Source: Caballeronia sp. M1242
GTDB taxonomy: Bacteria; Pseudomonadota; Gammaproteobacteria; Burkholderiales; Burkholderiaceae
Length of the DNA stretch: 64,000 nucleotides
Reading direction: 5' to 3'
NCBI RefSeq assembly: GCF_017220215.1
Contig: NZ_CP071129.1
Location: forward strand, 248,001 to 312,000
The first letter of the stretch is position 1. The number at the start of each line of letters is the position of its first letter. The notes under the pieces are model-generated. The model had not been told where the DNA came from, made no database searches, and saw nothing but the letters and a program-made list of their open reading frames with translations. This document shows, in pieces, positions 9,509-17,505 of the stretch. The position numbers were made by a program, and so were the translations under genes.

Positions 9509-10153
9509 ATGCTTCGTGTAGTGTTGGCCGACGACCATCCTTTCGTAGTCCTTGGAATGAGGGCGCTTATCAATGCGGACGACGGATTATGCGTCACGGG
9601 CGAAGCGAAAAATGCCAGTACTTTGCTCACTGAGCTTCGCAACACGCCGTGCGACGTGCTCGTCACCGATTTCGCCATGCCCGAGCCGGGGCGCGACGCG
9701 CAGGACGGACTCTGCTTGATTCGCAAGGTCCGTCAGGATTGGCCAGCTATCGGCATTGTCGTGCTGACCAGCGTCAGCAATGTCGCCATTCTTCGCTCGA
9801 TCCTCAATGCCGGCGCGATGGGCCTCGTCGACAAGGCCGAGCCCATTGAACTTGTCCCGACCGCCGTGAAGCAAGCGCGCGTCGGCCGCCGCTACGTGAG
9901 TGCATCGTTTCGCGCGGCGCTCGCGGACGCCGGCGCCGAAGCGCATTCTTCGCCCGATGCGCCGCGCCTCTCGCCGAGGGAAATCGAAGTGGTGAAGCTA
10001 TTCGCGAAAGGCCGCTCCATTACCGAGATTGCGAGAGAGTTGCAGCGCGACGTGCGCACCATCAGCCGACAAAAACGCGATGCGATGAACAAGCTCGGCG
10101 TGAAGAACGATCCCGGACTCTTCGCGTTCATGCGAGCACGCGGACTATGCTGA
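9509..10153 (+). CDS. RcsB-like response regulator 1 (REC + LuxR-type HTH)
   Basis: A 214-residue response regulator. The receiver has the acidic pair D8/D9 (LADDHPFVVLGM), phospho-acceptor D54 in VTDFAMPEP, switch Thr87 and Lys109. The C-terminal LuxR-type HTH (residues about 153-205) reads LSPREIEVVKLFAKG then TEIARELQRDVRTISRQKRDAMNKLGV. That recognition-helix region is closer to RcsB (KTISSQKKSAMMKLGV) than to generic NarL/FixJ proteins. An ATG 24 bases upstream at 9485 is in frame, but the GGGGG before 9509 and the family N-terminus favour 9509. It is the first of three tandem paralogues ahead of a hybrid kinase, its likely phosphodonor. Confidence 0.9.
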   Translation: MLRVVLADDHPFVVLGMRALINADDGLCVTGEAKNASTLLTELRNTPCDVLVTDFAMPEPGRDAQDGLCLIRKVRQDWPAIGIVVLTSVSNVAILRSILNAGAMGLVDKAEPIELVPTAVKQARVGRRYVSASFRAALADAGAEAHSSPDAPRLSPREIEVVKLFAKGRSITEIARELQRDVRTISRQKRDAMNKLGVKNDPGLFAFMRARGLC

Positions 10154-10177
10154 TTTGCGCAGGACCGCATTTCCAAT

Positions 10178-10191
10178 TCGGATGCATCTTA
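10178..10191. promoter_or_regulatory. RcsB-box-like site 2 upstream of regulator 2
   Basis: TCGGATGCATCTTA keeps the TCGGA-N4-TC arrangement of site 1, with a less symmetric right half. It lies about 85 bp before the ATG of regulator 2, in the 120-bp gap after regulator 1. The gap also holds a CCCGA (10212-10216) / TCGGG (10226-10230) inverted repeat around a TATAT core. Suggestive only. Confidence 0.3.
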
Positions 10192-10273
10192 TGTCTTTTG
10201 GGGGGGTAGTGCCCGATGCTTATATTCGGGATCAGGTCTGCGTGTCGGACTTCATAACTAAGGGTTTGTGTCG

Positions 10274-10954
10274 ATGGAATTCGGGAATGGTAGCGAGGTC
10301 TTCTCGCGTGCAAGGCGGATAAGGTTGGCAATAGCGGACGACCATCCGCTTGTCATTCTGGCAATTGAGCGGCTTGCGGAGAATTTTCCAAATGTGGAAG
10401 TCGTCAGCCGAAGCGCCAATTCCACCCAACTGGATGAGTCGCTGGCACGCGGCGATTGCGATGTCGCTCTCGTAGACTTTCATATGCCGGGTGGCCGATA
10501 CGGAGACGGCATACAACTCATTCAGCACATCGCGCATTGTTATCCCGACGTTCGCACCATCGTGCTGTCGCGCAATGATAATGCCGCGCTTGTCAAGCAA
10601 GCATTGGACGCCGGCGCGCATGCGTTTCTGAGCAAGGAGGACCGGCTCGATCTCGTGTACGTCGCCATCGTGTCGGCCATCGCGAACGAAACGTATCTCG
10701 GCCCAGCCGTCCGCCGAACCATGGCGGTAGCGAGTGTCGAAAGCCGCGCACGCTTCATCCGGCAGCGCCTGACGACGCGGGAACTCGAAGTCATCGAGCG
10801 CTACGCGCGAGGCGCGAATGTGACTGAAATCGCAAAAGAACTGGACCGCAGCGTAAAAACCATCAGCGCTCAAAAATGCGCGGCCATGCGCAAACTGGAC
10901 TTGTCGACAGACGCGGATCTTTACCGATTCATCGCCGACAGCGATCTGCTTTGA
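10274..10954 (+). CDS. RcsB-like response regulator 2 (REC + LuxR-type HTH)
   Basis: A 226-residue response regulator. The receiver has D22/D23, phospho-acceptor D68 in LVDFHMPGGRYGDGIQLI, switch Ser99 and Lys121. The stretch after D68 is strikingly like RcsB (LSMPGDKYGDGITLIKYI). The output helix NVTEIAKELDRSVKTISAQK again matches RcsB. ATG 10274 is preferred over an in-frame GTG at 10268, because AAGGG lies nine bases before it. All residues for phosphorylation are present. Divergence from its two neighbours suggests separate targets or heterodimers rather than a recent duplication. Confidence 0.9.
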   Translation: MEFGNGSEVFSRARRIRLAIADDHPLVILAIERLAENFPNVEVVSRSANSTQLDESLARGDCDVALVDFHMPGGRYGDGIQLIQHIAHCYPDVRTIVLSRNDNAALVKQALDAGAHAFLSKEDRLDLVYVAIVSAIANETYLGPAVRRTMAVASVESRARFIRQRLTTRELEVIERYARGANVTEIAKELDRSVKTISAQKCAAMRKLDLSTDADLYRFIADSDLL

Positions 10955-11049
10955 GAGCAAGCAGTAATCGCCTGAAAATAAAAGCGACTGCGGGGAGGCA
11001 ACGCGCCGCCGGAAGGCCGGTTACTCGCTATTAGACCAATTAGATTGAA

Positions 11050-11700
11050 ATGAGAGAACACTCGCCGCTGACGGCCATCGTTGCGGACGATCATCCCGCG
11101 GTCGTCAAGGGCATCACGACTTATCTGGAGCGGGACGGCGCAATTCGAGTGGTCGCGACCGCCGAGAATTCGTTGCAATTGGCCGAAGCGGTCGACTCGG
11201 TTTCGTGCGACTACATCTTCGCCGATATCGGCATGCAAGGCATCGACGGCGAGAGCAATTCCATCGCATTTCTCAAGCGCTTCCTGTGGCAGAAAAACCG
11301 GCCCCGCGTCATCGTCGTCACCATGATGTCGCATAACCGCATGCTCGCCGGTCTGATTCAATTGGGAATCGACGGCATCGTCGACAAGCGTGATTCCCTC
11401 GATTGTCTTCTCGAAGCAATAGCCGCCACGCGCAAAGGGGGCTGCTACCTCTCGCCTTCGGTGAGCGATGCGGTCGCCCGGCTACCCGGCACGGCGCCCG
11501 CGCTGGCCGGCGTACTGAGCAAGCGCGAGTGGGAAGTCTTCCGGCTGTACGCGAGCGGCCTCCTGGTGCATGAAATCGCCAGGCGCTTCGGCCGGAGCAG
11601 CAAGACAATCGCCACGCAAATGCGCAGCGGCATGCGCAAACTTGGGCTCGAGTCGGAAGGCGAACTCGTCGAATACTTGCGCCAGGTCGGGCTCGTCTAA
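11050..11700 (+). CDS. RcsB-like response regulator 3 (REC + LuxR-type HTH)
   Basis: A 216-residue response regulator. The receiver has D13/D14, phospho-acceptor D59, Thr91 and Lys113. The usual Met-Pro after the phospho-Asp is Met-Gln here (ADIGMQGIDG), which changes the phosphorylation loop. The HTH runs from about residue 155 (LSKREWEVFRLYASG) to SSKTIATQMRSGMRKLGLES. It has only a weak ribosome-binding site. It is separated from regulator 2 by 95 bp and from the kinase start by 164 bp. It may be the most diverged output, or a partner subunit. Confidence 0.88.
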   Translation: MREHSPLTAIVADDHPAVVKGITTYLERDGAIRVVATAENSLQLAEAVDSVSCDYIFADIGMQGIDGESNSIAFLKRFLWQKNRPRVIVVTMMSHNRMLAGLIQLGIDGIVDKRDSLDCLLEAIAATRKGGCYLSPSVSDAVARLPGTAPALAGVLSKREWEVFRLYASGLLVHEIARRFGRSSKTIATQMRSGMRKLGLESEGELVEYLRQVGLV

Positions 11701-11738
11701 GCAAGAAGCCGCATTTTCGGAGCGTCATAAGAAGTATT

Positions 11739-11752
11739 TCGGACGCCTCTGA
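11739..11752. promoter_or_regulatory. RcsB-box-like site 3 upstream of the hybrid kinase
   Basis: TCGGACGCCTCTGA has the same TCGGA-N4-TCYGA form as site 1. It lies 112 bp before the TTG start of the hybrid kinase, in the 164-bp gap after regulator 3. That gap has no gene. The operator role is inferred from recurrence within this locus. Confidence 0.4.
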
Positions 11753-11864
11753 TTTTCCTCTGTTACACGCACGATCAGACTCTGAAGTTGGTCATCGCGA
11801 TTGCTCGATGCAGTCCGCGTCATGAGGCAGCGCATCGAAACGCGCATCTTCTGAGAGAGTCGAA

Positions 11865-14813
11865 TTGAGATCGTTGCTCGCACGCTGTTGGTTCGTCGTC
11901 AGCCTTCTAGTCTCGCCGCTATGCCACGCGGCTGAAGCAACGCAGTCGCGGCCTGCAAGCGCGCCGCTCGTGGCGGCCTGGGACATCAGCGCGCTTCGTT
12001 TGCTGCCTGTGTTGATCGGCATCGCGGCCGTGCTCGTCGTCACGCTGCGGGCCTTCATCCTCCTGCAGCGCGAGATGGACCGCCGCATCGAGACCGAGCA
12101 GCGTCTCGCCACCCAGTTGAGCTTTCAGCAGACGATGATGGAAGTCGTCCCGTACCCGCTCGTCGCGAAAGACATGAGCAACCGATACATCGCGGTGAAC
12201 CGCGCCTTCGAGGCGGCGCTCGGCGTGCGGCGCGAAGACGTCATCGGGCGCACGAGCATCGAAGCGGGCGCGTGGGGCGAGAAGCACAGCCGGCTCGTGG
12301 ACAAGATATCCGCGGCCACGTTGCAGTCGGGGCAAGGCCAGGAGGTCGAGGCAGAATTCGTCGATAATCGCGGCCGTTCGCGCTACGGACTCTTCTGGAC
12401 AGGCGCCTTCTCGGCGGCCAACGGCGAGCGCATGGGGCTCGTCGGGACGATGATCGACATCACCGATATTCGCGACGCCGAAATGCACGCGCGCCAGACC
12501 GAACAGCGCCTGCATGACGTGACGCGGTCCCTGCCTGCGGTCGTTTTCCAGTTGCGCCGCACGAGCAGCGGCAAATACAGCCTCCCTTATATCGACGGTG
12601 ACACGAGGCAGCTGCTCGACCTCGATCTGGCAGCGCTCGCCGCCGATCCGACCACGATCCTGCGGCACGTCGACGCAGAAGACAGCGGGCGGCTCTTTCG
12701 CGAGATCGAGGCGTCGTCGCGCACGCTGGATCCCGTGCACACCGAATTCCGTTCCACCGTGAAGGGCGTCACGCGCTGGATACGCGCGGATCTGGTCGCG
12801 CATCGCGAAGACGACGACTCCGTCGTCTGGAGCGGCTATTGGGCCGATGCCAGCGTCGAGCACGCGCGTGCCGAGGAGCTTGCCCGTGCGCGCGACGCCG
12901 CCGAAGCCGCCTCCCGCGCGAAGGACGACTTCCTCGCGATGATGAGCCATGAGATCCGCACGCCGATGAATGGCGTGCTGGGGCTCGTCGAGGTCATCGA
13001 GAACACGCCGCTCAATCCTGACCAGTCGCAAATGCTCGGCATGATTCAGGATTCGGCGAGCGCGTTGCTGCAAATCCTCGACGACCTGCTCGACTACACC
13101 AAGATCGAGGCGGGGCGGCTGGTCATCGAATCGACGCCGATCGACCTGCGCGAACTCGTCGACAGTGCCGTCGGCTTGCTGGCCGGGCGGGCGCACGAGA
13201 AAGGCTTGCGGGTGCGCGTGGACATCGCGCCGGAAGTCGCGGCGTCCGTTCGCAGCGACAGCGTGCGCCTGCGTCAGATTCTCTTCAATCTGATGAGTAA
13301 CGCGATCAAGTTCACGATCAAGGGCGAAGTGTCGCTGCATGTGCGAGCGGTCGAGCAGCGTCCGACAGAACAGGTCGTCGAGCTGTGCGTGAGCGATACT
13401 GGCATCGGCATTGATCCCGCAGCGCAGGTGCGGCTCTTCGAACCGTTCGTGCAGGCGGAGACGTCCATTACGCGCCGCTTCGGCGGCACGGGGCTCGGTC
13501 TCACGATTTGCCACCGGCTCGTCGACCTGATGGGCGGCACGCTCACGCTGCAAAGCCAAGTAGGCGTCGGAACGTCGATGATTGTTCGCCTCAAGATGCC
13601 GGTCGAGACTCAGCAGTATCAGATGGAAGGCCTGCGCGGAAGGCGTGGCATCGTCGCGATCGACGACACGCGCGTCGCGGCGGCCTTGCTCGGGCACGGC
13701 CAAGCGCTCGGAATCGAGCTAGAACGTATGGAACCTGACGATCCGCGCTTGCGCCGGTTGCAAACGTTCGATGGCGTCGATCTCGTCTTTTTCAACGATA
13801 CACGCAAGGACGCGCTGCCGCTCGGCTCGCGCGTGATCCATGTGACCGAGAAGCCAAAGCCCACGGGCTATCGCATTCTCGAAGACGACATTCGCGTCAG
13901 CGTGAATCCGCTATCGTGGCGCGGCCTGGGCGCCGCGTGCGTGGCGGCACTCACCGGCATGCCGCAGGTCGCGGCGCACGGCACACTCGGCCAGGAGGCG
14001 CGCATGGAAGCGCCCGGCCGCGAAGACGCGCTGCACAACGGCAAGCTCGTGCTTGTCGCGGAAGACCATCCCGTGAATCAGGAACTGATACGGCATCAGC
14101 TTTCGCTACTTGGATTCGCGTGCGATGTCGTGCAAGACGGTGCCGAAGCGCTGGCCGCCCTCGAGACGACGCGCTATGGCTTCCTGATTACCGATTGCCA
14201 CATGCCGAACATGACCGGCTACGAGTTGGCGCGGCGCGTGCGGGCAAAAGAACAGGGCACGTCGCATCACCTGCCGATTCTCGCCATCACCGCGAGTACA
14301 TGTTCCAGCGAGGCGACGCGATGCCGCGAAGCCGGGATGGACGATTTCCTCATCAAACCGACGCGGCTCGCGACATTGCGCGAGCATCTGAATCGCTGGA
14401 AGGCGTCGACGCGTCCGGAGCGCAGACACGAAGCGCAGAAGCAACGCGCGGTGGAAGCAACCCTCGACCGCGACGCCGAGATAGACCTGAGCGGCATGGC
14501 GCAACTCTGGGGCAGCGAGGCTACCGTAAAGGCATTGCTGGATGCCTTCGTCACCTCGTTCCGCGACGACCTCAAGGCGCTCGAGCCGTTGCTGGAGCGC
14601 GGCACGGTCGAGCATCTGCGCGAATGGCATCACCGGGTGCTGGGCGCGGCGAGCGTGCTGCAATACAGGCCGTTGCTGGACGCGATCGAAGAATTCCGGC
14701 GCGATCTGCCGAACAAGAGCCGTGAAGTCAGACGGCGGGAAGGGCTCGCGTTGATCGCGCGCTGCACCGAACTCCTCGGGCGCATCGAGGCGCAGTGCGC
14801 CGCTATCCAGTGA
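11865..14813 (+). CDS. RcsC/EvgS-type tripartite hybrid histidine kinase
   Basis: A 982-residue membrane sensor kinase. It has a signal-like first membrane segment (residues 5-22), a periplasmic loop of only about 20 residues, a second membrane segment (about 45-65), two PAS-like domains (about 85-205 and 215-335), HisKA with H362 in MSHEIRTPMNG, and HATPase with N479, DTGIGI and GGTGLGL. Residues about 588-700 are a degenerate receiver-like domain starting GLRGRRGIVAID, as in the RcsC alpha-beta-loop. A true receiver follows (D734, D777 in ITDCHMP, K831), then a C-terminal Hpt with H923 (WHHRVLGAA). Translation apparently begins at TTG 11865: GAGAGAG lies five bases upstream, a stop at 11823 closes the frame, and no in-frame ATG gives a signal segment. 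It is the likely phosphodonor for the three upstream regulators. Confidence 0.92.
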   Translation: MRSLLARCWFVVSLLVSPLCHAAEATQSRPASAPLVAAWDISALRLLPVLIGIAAVLVVTLRAFILLQREMDRRIETEQRLATQLSFQQTMMEVVPYPLVAKDMSNRYIAVNRAFEAALGVRREDVIGRTSIEAGAWGEKHSRLVDKISAATLQSGQGQEVEAEFVDNRGRSRYGLFWTGAFSAANGERMGLVGTMIDITDIRDAEMHARQTEQRLHDVTRSLPAVVFQLRRTSSGKYSLPYIDGDTRQLLDLDLAALAADPTTILRHVDAEDSGRLFREIEASSRTLDPVHTEFRSTVKGVTRWIRADLVAHREDDDSVVWSGYWADASVEHARAEELARARDAAEAASRAKDDFLAMMSHEIRTPMNGVLGLVEVIENTPLNPDQSQMLGMIQDSASALLQILDDLLDYTKIEAGRLVIESTPIDLRELVDSAVGLLAGRAHEKGLRVRVDIAPEVAASVRSDSVRLRQILFNLMSNAIKFTIKGEVSLHVRAVEQRPTEQVVELCVSDTGIGIDPAAQVRLFEPFVQAETSITRRFGGTGLGLTICHRLVDLMGGTLTLQSQVGVGTSMIVRLKMPVETQQYQMEGLRGRRGIVAIDDTRVAAALLGHGQALGIELERMEPDDPRLRRLQTFDGVDLVFFNDTRKDALPLGSRVIHVTEKPKPTGYRILEDDIRVSVNPLSWRGLGAACVAALTGMPQVAAHGTLGQEARMEAPGREDALHNGKLVLVAEDHPVNQELIRHQLSLLGFACDVVQDGAEALAALETTRYGFLITDCHMPNMTGYELARRVRAKEQGTSHHLPILAITASTCSSEATRCREAGMDDFLIKPTRLATLREHLNRWKASTRPERRHEAQKQRAVEATLDRDAEIDLSGMAQLWGSEATVKALLDAFVTSFRDDLKALEPLLERGTVEHLREWHHRVLGAASVLQYRPLLDAIEEFRRDLPNKSREVRRREGLALIARCTELLGRIEAQCAAIQ

Positions 14814-14819
14814 ACATGC

Positions 14820-15755
14820 TCATTCCGATGCAGGGACGGGACCCGCTTCCATAGGCGCGCGGTCCCGAAAGTACGACAAGGCGAAGTCCACGAATGAACG
14901 CGTCTTCGCCGAGACGTGCCTGCGGCCCGGATAGACGATGGAAACTTCCTTGTCGGCATCCTTGAGCCGATAGCCGGCGAAGAGCCGCACGAGCGCACCG
15001 GCCTGGATATCGCGTTCCACGTAGCTTTCGGGCAGCACGGCGATGCCCATGCCGGACATCGCAGCCTGACGCAACATCGGCGAGCTGTTCACCGTGTACG
15101 CCGGATCCAGCGAGACCTCTTCCGGCACGCCCGAAGGACCAGTGAAGGTCCACGTCGAGCCGTGTATGTCCGCTGACGGCGCAAGAAAGTCGTGCTTGGC
15201 GAGCGATGACGGCCGCGCGGGCGTGCCGTGGCGCTCCAGATAGTCCGGCGACGCGACGACCGCCGCCGCGACCTTGAAGAGCGGTCGGCTGATGAGCGTT
15301 CCGCTGTTGACGAGATGCGGCACGACAATGCCGGCGTCGAAGCCTTCATCGACGAGATCGACCGGACGGTGCAGCAGCGTCAGACGCAGCTTCACGCTCG
15401 GATAGCGGTCGCGAAAGGCGCGCAACATGGGCGTGAGTTCCAGCAACGAGAACGATGCCGACGCCACGAGCTTCAATGTCCCCGACGGATCGACCGAGCT
15501 GTTCGCAACCGATGCCTCGATCGTTTCCACCTGTTCGATGACCGCGCGACAGCCGTCGGCGTAGCTCTTGCCGGCTTCGGTCAGCGACACGCTGCGCGTC
15601 GTGCGGTTCAGCAGACGCGTATTGAGATGCGCTTCGAGCAGCGAAACATAGCGCGTGACGACCGCGTTCGAAAGATCGAGCGCCGCCGCCGCGCGCCCGA
15701 ACGACTCGGTTTCGGCGACTTTGAGGAAGACGCGCATCGCTTGCAGTTGATTCAT
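14820..15755 (-). CDS. LysR-family transcriptional regulator
   Basis: A 311-residue LTTR. The N-terminal winged HTH runs from MNQLQAMRVFLKVAETESFG through RTTRSVSLTEAGKSY, followed by a periplasmic-binding-protein-like effector domain from about residue 92. It ends six bases from the stop of the hybrid kinase, tail to tail. The typical CrgA/DsdC-like layout gives no effector. Its promoter region holds a dyad shared with the start of the phosphorelay locus, so it may belong to the same regulon. It is divergent from the porin across a 434-bp gap. Confidence 0.92.
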   Translation of the reverse strand: MNQLQAMRVFLKVAETESFGRAAAALDLSNAVVTRYVSLLEAHLNTRLLNRTTRSVSLTEAGKSYADGCRAVIEQVETIEASVANSSVDPSGTLKLVASASFSLLELTPMLRAFRDRYPSVKLRLTLLHRPVDLVDEGFDAGIVVPHLVNSGTLISRPLFKVAAAVVASPDYLERHGTPARPSSLAKHDFLAPSADIHGSTWTFTGPSGVPEEVSLDPAYTVNSSPMLRQAAMSGMGIAVLPESYVERDIQAGALVRLFAGYRLKDADKEVSIVYPGRRHVSAKTRSFVDFALSYFRDRAPMEAGPVPASE

Positions 15756-16189
15756 GGTGAGACGAAATGCCGAGCGATGCGGGACGCTCTTTCCCTGATG
15801 GTCATGAGCGGAAGAAAGCGCCGCTCTCGCGTGCGCGATGTTAGTGGGGCGCGAGATGGAAGGTAATCAGAGTAGTCCGACTGTTTGGGCGTGTGGTGTT
15901 CGGGCCACTGTCGCATGTCCGCAACTGAACGCATAGGCCGGCGCGCGCGGCAAGATTTTGGTGAGGTGGTAAGTGCAAGAAGCCTAAGCGTTTACTCATA
16001 TTGAAATTCCATTTTTTGAATTGTTCGAAAAGATTTTTGTGTGTCCTTGGGCTGGTCGGCGGAAAGGCGAGCCATACACTTTGGGCTGCCGAATAACGGT
16101 AGAAGGCATGCGGCGGGAAACCCTTCCGAGATGCCGAGACGCCGCGAGCAACCCTATCGAGTCGTAAGACTCTTTCTAAGGAACACACA
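15756..16189. promoter_or_regulatory. Divergent LysR-porin intergenic region
   Basis: This 434-bp gap has no gene. The LysR-proximal part is GC-rich and holds the dyad at 15867-15880. The porin-proximal part around 15980-16045 is AT-rich (ATTTTTTGAATTG, AAAGATTTTTGTG), as expected for a highly expressed or regulated porin promoter. I cannot place a confident -35/-10 pair. Confidence 0.45.
15867..15880. promoter_or_regulatory. RcsB-box-like site 4 between LysR and porin genes
   Basis: TCAGAGTAGTCCGA is an imperfect version of the palindrome at 9247-9260; the surrounding 23 bases agree at 19 positions. It lies 112 bp upstream of the LysR start on the minus strand and about 310 bp upstream of the porin. 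It is probably a binding site for a regulator shared with the phosphorelay promoter. Confidence 0.45.
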
Positions 16190-17338
16190 ATGAAGAAGAC
16201 TCTGATTGTTGCGGCCGTCGCCGCTTCGTTCGCAACTGCCGCGAGCGCGCAGAGCAGCGTTACGCTGTATGGCTTGGTCGATGCTGGTCTCACGTTCGTG
16301 AACAACGTGCAAACGCCGGACAACGCCGACCACTACAAGACGAACTCGTGGAGCATGAGCGGCGGCAACGTGCAGATGAGCCGTTGGGGCCTGCGCGGCG
16401 CCGAAGATCTGGGCGGCGGAATGAAGGCGATCTTCACGCTGGAGAATGGCTTCGATGTCGCTAACGGCAAGAGCGTGGATACCCGCATGTTTGGCCGCCA
16501 AGCATATGTCGGTTTGTCGACGCAAGCTGGCACCGTGACGCTCGGCCGTCAGACCGACGCGGTCGCCGACTACCTCGGCCCGCTGAGCGCAACCGGCTCG
16601 TGGGGCGGCACGTACTTCGCGCACCCGGGTGACCTGGACAACCTGGACGGCAACGCATTCCGTGTCAACAACTCCGTCAAGTTCGTGAGCGCGAACTACG
16701 CTGGCTTGTCGTTCGCAGGCGCCTATGCGTTCTCGAACGGCGCGGGCAGCTTCGCGGACAACCGTGCGTACAGCCTGGGTGCTGGCTACGCGAATGGCCC
16801 GTTCAAGATCGGCGCAGCGTACACGCAAGCGAACGGCTTCAATGCGACGAACAACGGTGCGATCACGGAGAACGTTCCCGCTGCCGATGCGATCTCGCCG
16901 ATTCAGAACACCGAGCGCCTGCGCACGTTCGGCGCGGGTGGCAGCTTCTCGGCCGGCGCGATGACGTTCGGCCTGCTGTGGACGCAAACGCGTGAAGACA
17001 ACAACTCGATCGAGAGCTACTCCAGCATCGTCAATAACTACGAAGTCAACGGTCGCTATGCGCTGACGCCGGCACTCTCGCTGGGTGCTGCGTACACGTT
17101 CACTAACGCGAAGACCAACTTCTTCGGCAACACCGACCGCGCCCGCTACCACCAGTTCGGCTTGCAGACGGACTATGCTCTGTCCAAGCGCACCGACATC
17201 TACGCTGAAGGCGTTGTGCAGATCGCTAGCGGTTCGGACGGTTACACGCCGTACGCCGGCATCAACGGCGCGCCGGGCGGCCCCTCGTCGAGCAACCGTC
17301 AGGTTCTCGTGACGACGGGTATCCGTCACCGCTTCTAA
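16190..17338 (+). CDS. Gram-negative general porin (OmpC/Porin_4 type)
   Basis: A 382-residue outer-membrane protein with a clean signal peptide (residues 1-20, cleavage after ASA), then QSSVTLYGLVDAG, the standard first strand of beta-proteobacterial porins. The end GIRHRF carries the C-terminal Phe needed for BAM-mediated insertion. It should form a trimeric 16-stranded channel for small hydrophilic solutes. AAGGA sits seven bases before the ATG, and a compact terminator follows. The gene has smoother codon use (frequent AAC, GCA, GGT) than its neighbours, fitting high expression. Confidence 0.95.
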   Translation: MKKTLIVAAVAASFATAASAQSSVTLYGLVDAGLTFVNNVQTPDNADHYKTNSWSMSGGNVQMSRWGLRGAEDLGGGMKAIFTLENGFDVANGKSVDTRMFGRQAYVGLSTQAGTVTLGRQTDAVADYLGPLSATGSWGGTYFAHPGDLDNLDGNAFRVNNSVKFVSANYAGLSFAGAYAFSNGAGSFADNRAYSLGAGYANGPFKIGAAYTQANGFNATNNGAITENVPAADAISPIQNTERLRTFGAGGSFSAGAMTFGLLWTQTREDNNSIESYSSIVNNYEVNGRYALTPALSLGAAYTFTNAKTNFFGNTDRARYHQFGLQTDYALSKRTDIYAEGVVQIASGSDGYTPYAGINGAPGGPSSSNRQVLVTTGIRHRF

Positions 17339-17377
17339 GCAGTCTCGGCAGTATCGAGCTATAGCTAGCTAGCAGAG

Positions 17378-17402
17378 AAGGGCGCCGCGAGGCGCCCTTT
17401 TT
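17378..17402 (+). terminator. Porin terminator
   Basis: Perfect 9-bp stem AAGGGCGCC / GGCGCCCTT with a GCGA tetraloop and a run of T, 40 bp after the porin stop. Confidence 0.92.
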
Positions 17403-17505
17403 CGCATCTGCGCGTGGTTCGTCCACTGCCAAGTGCGTCCCGACTCCCAATGCACTACCATGAAGGCGCGGCGGACGCGTCGCCATGAAAACGGAGAACC
17501 GGGAA

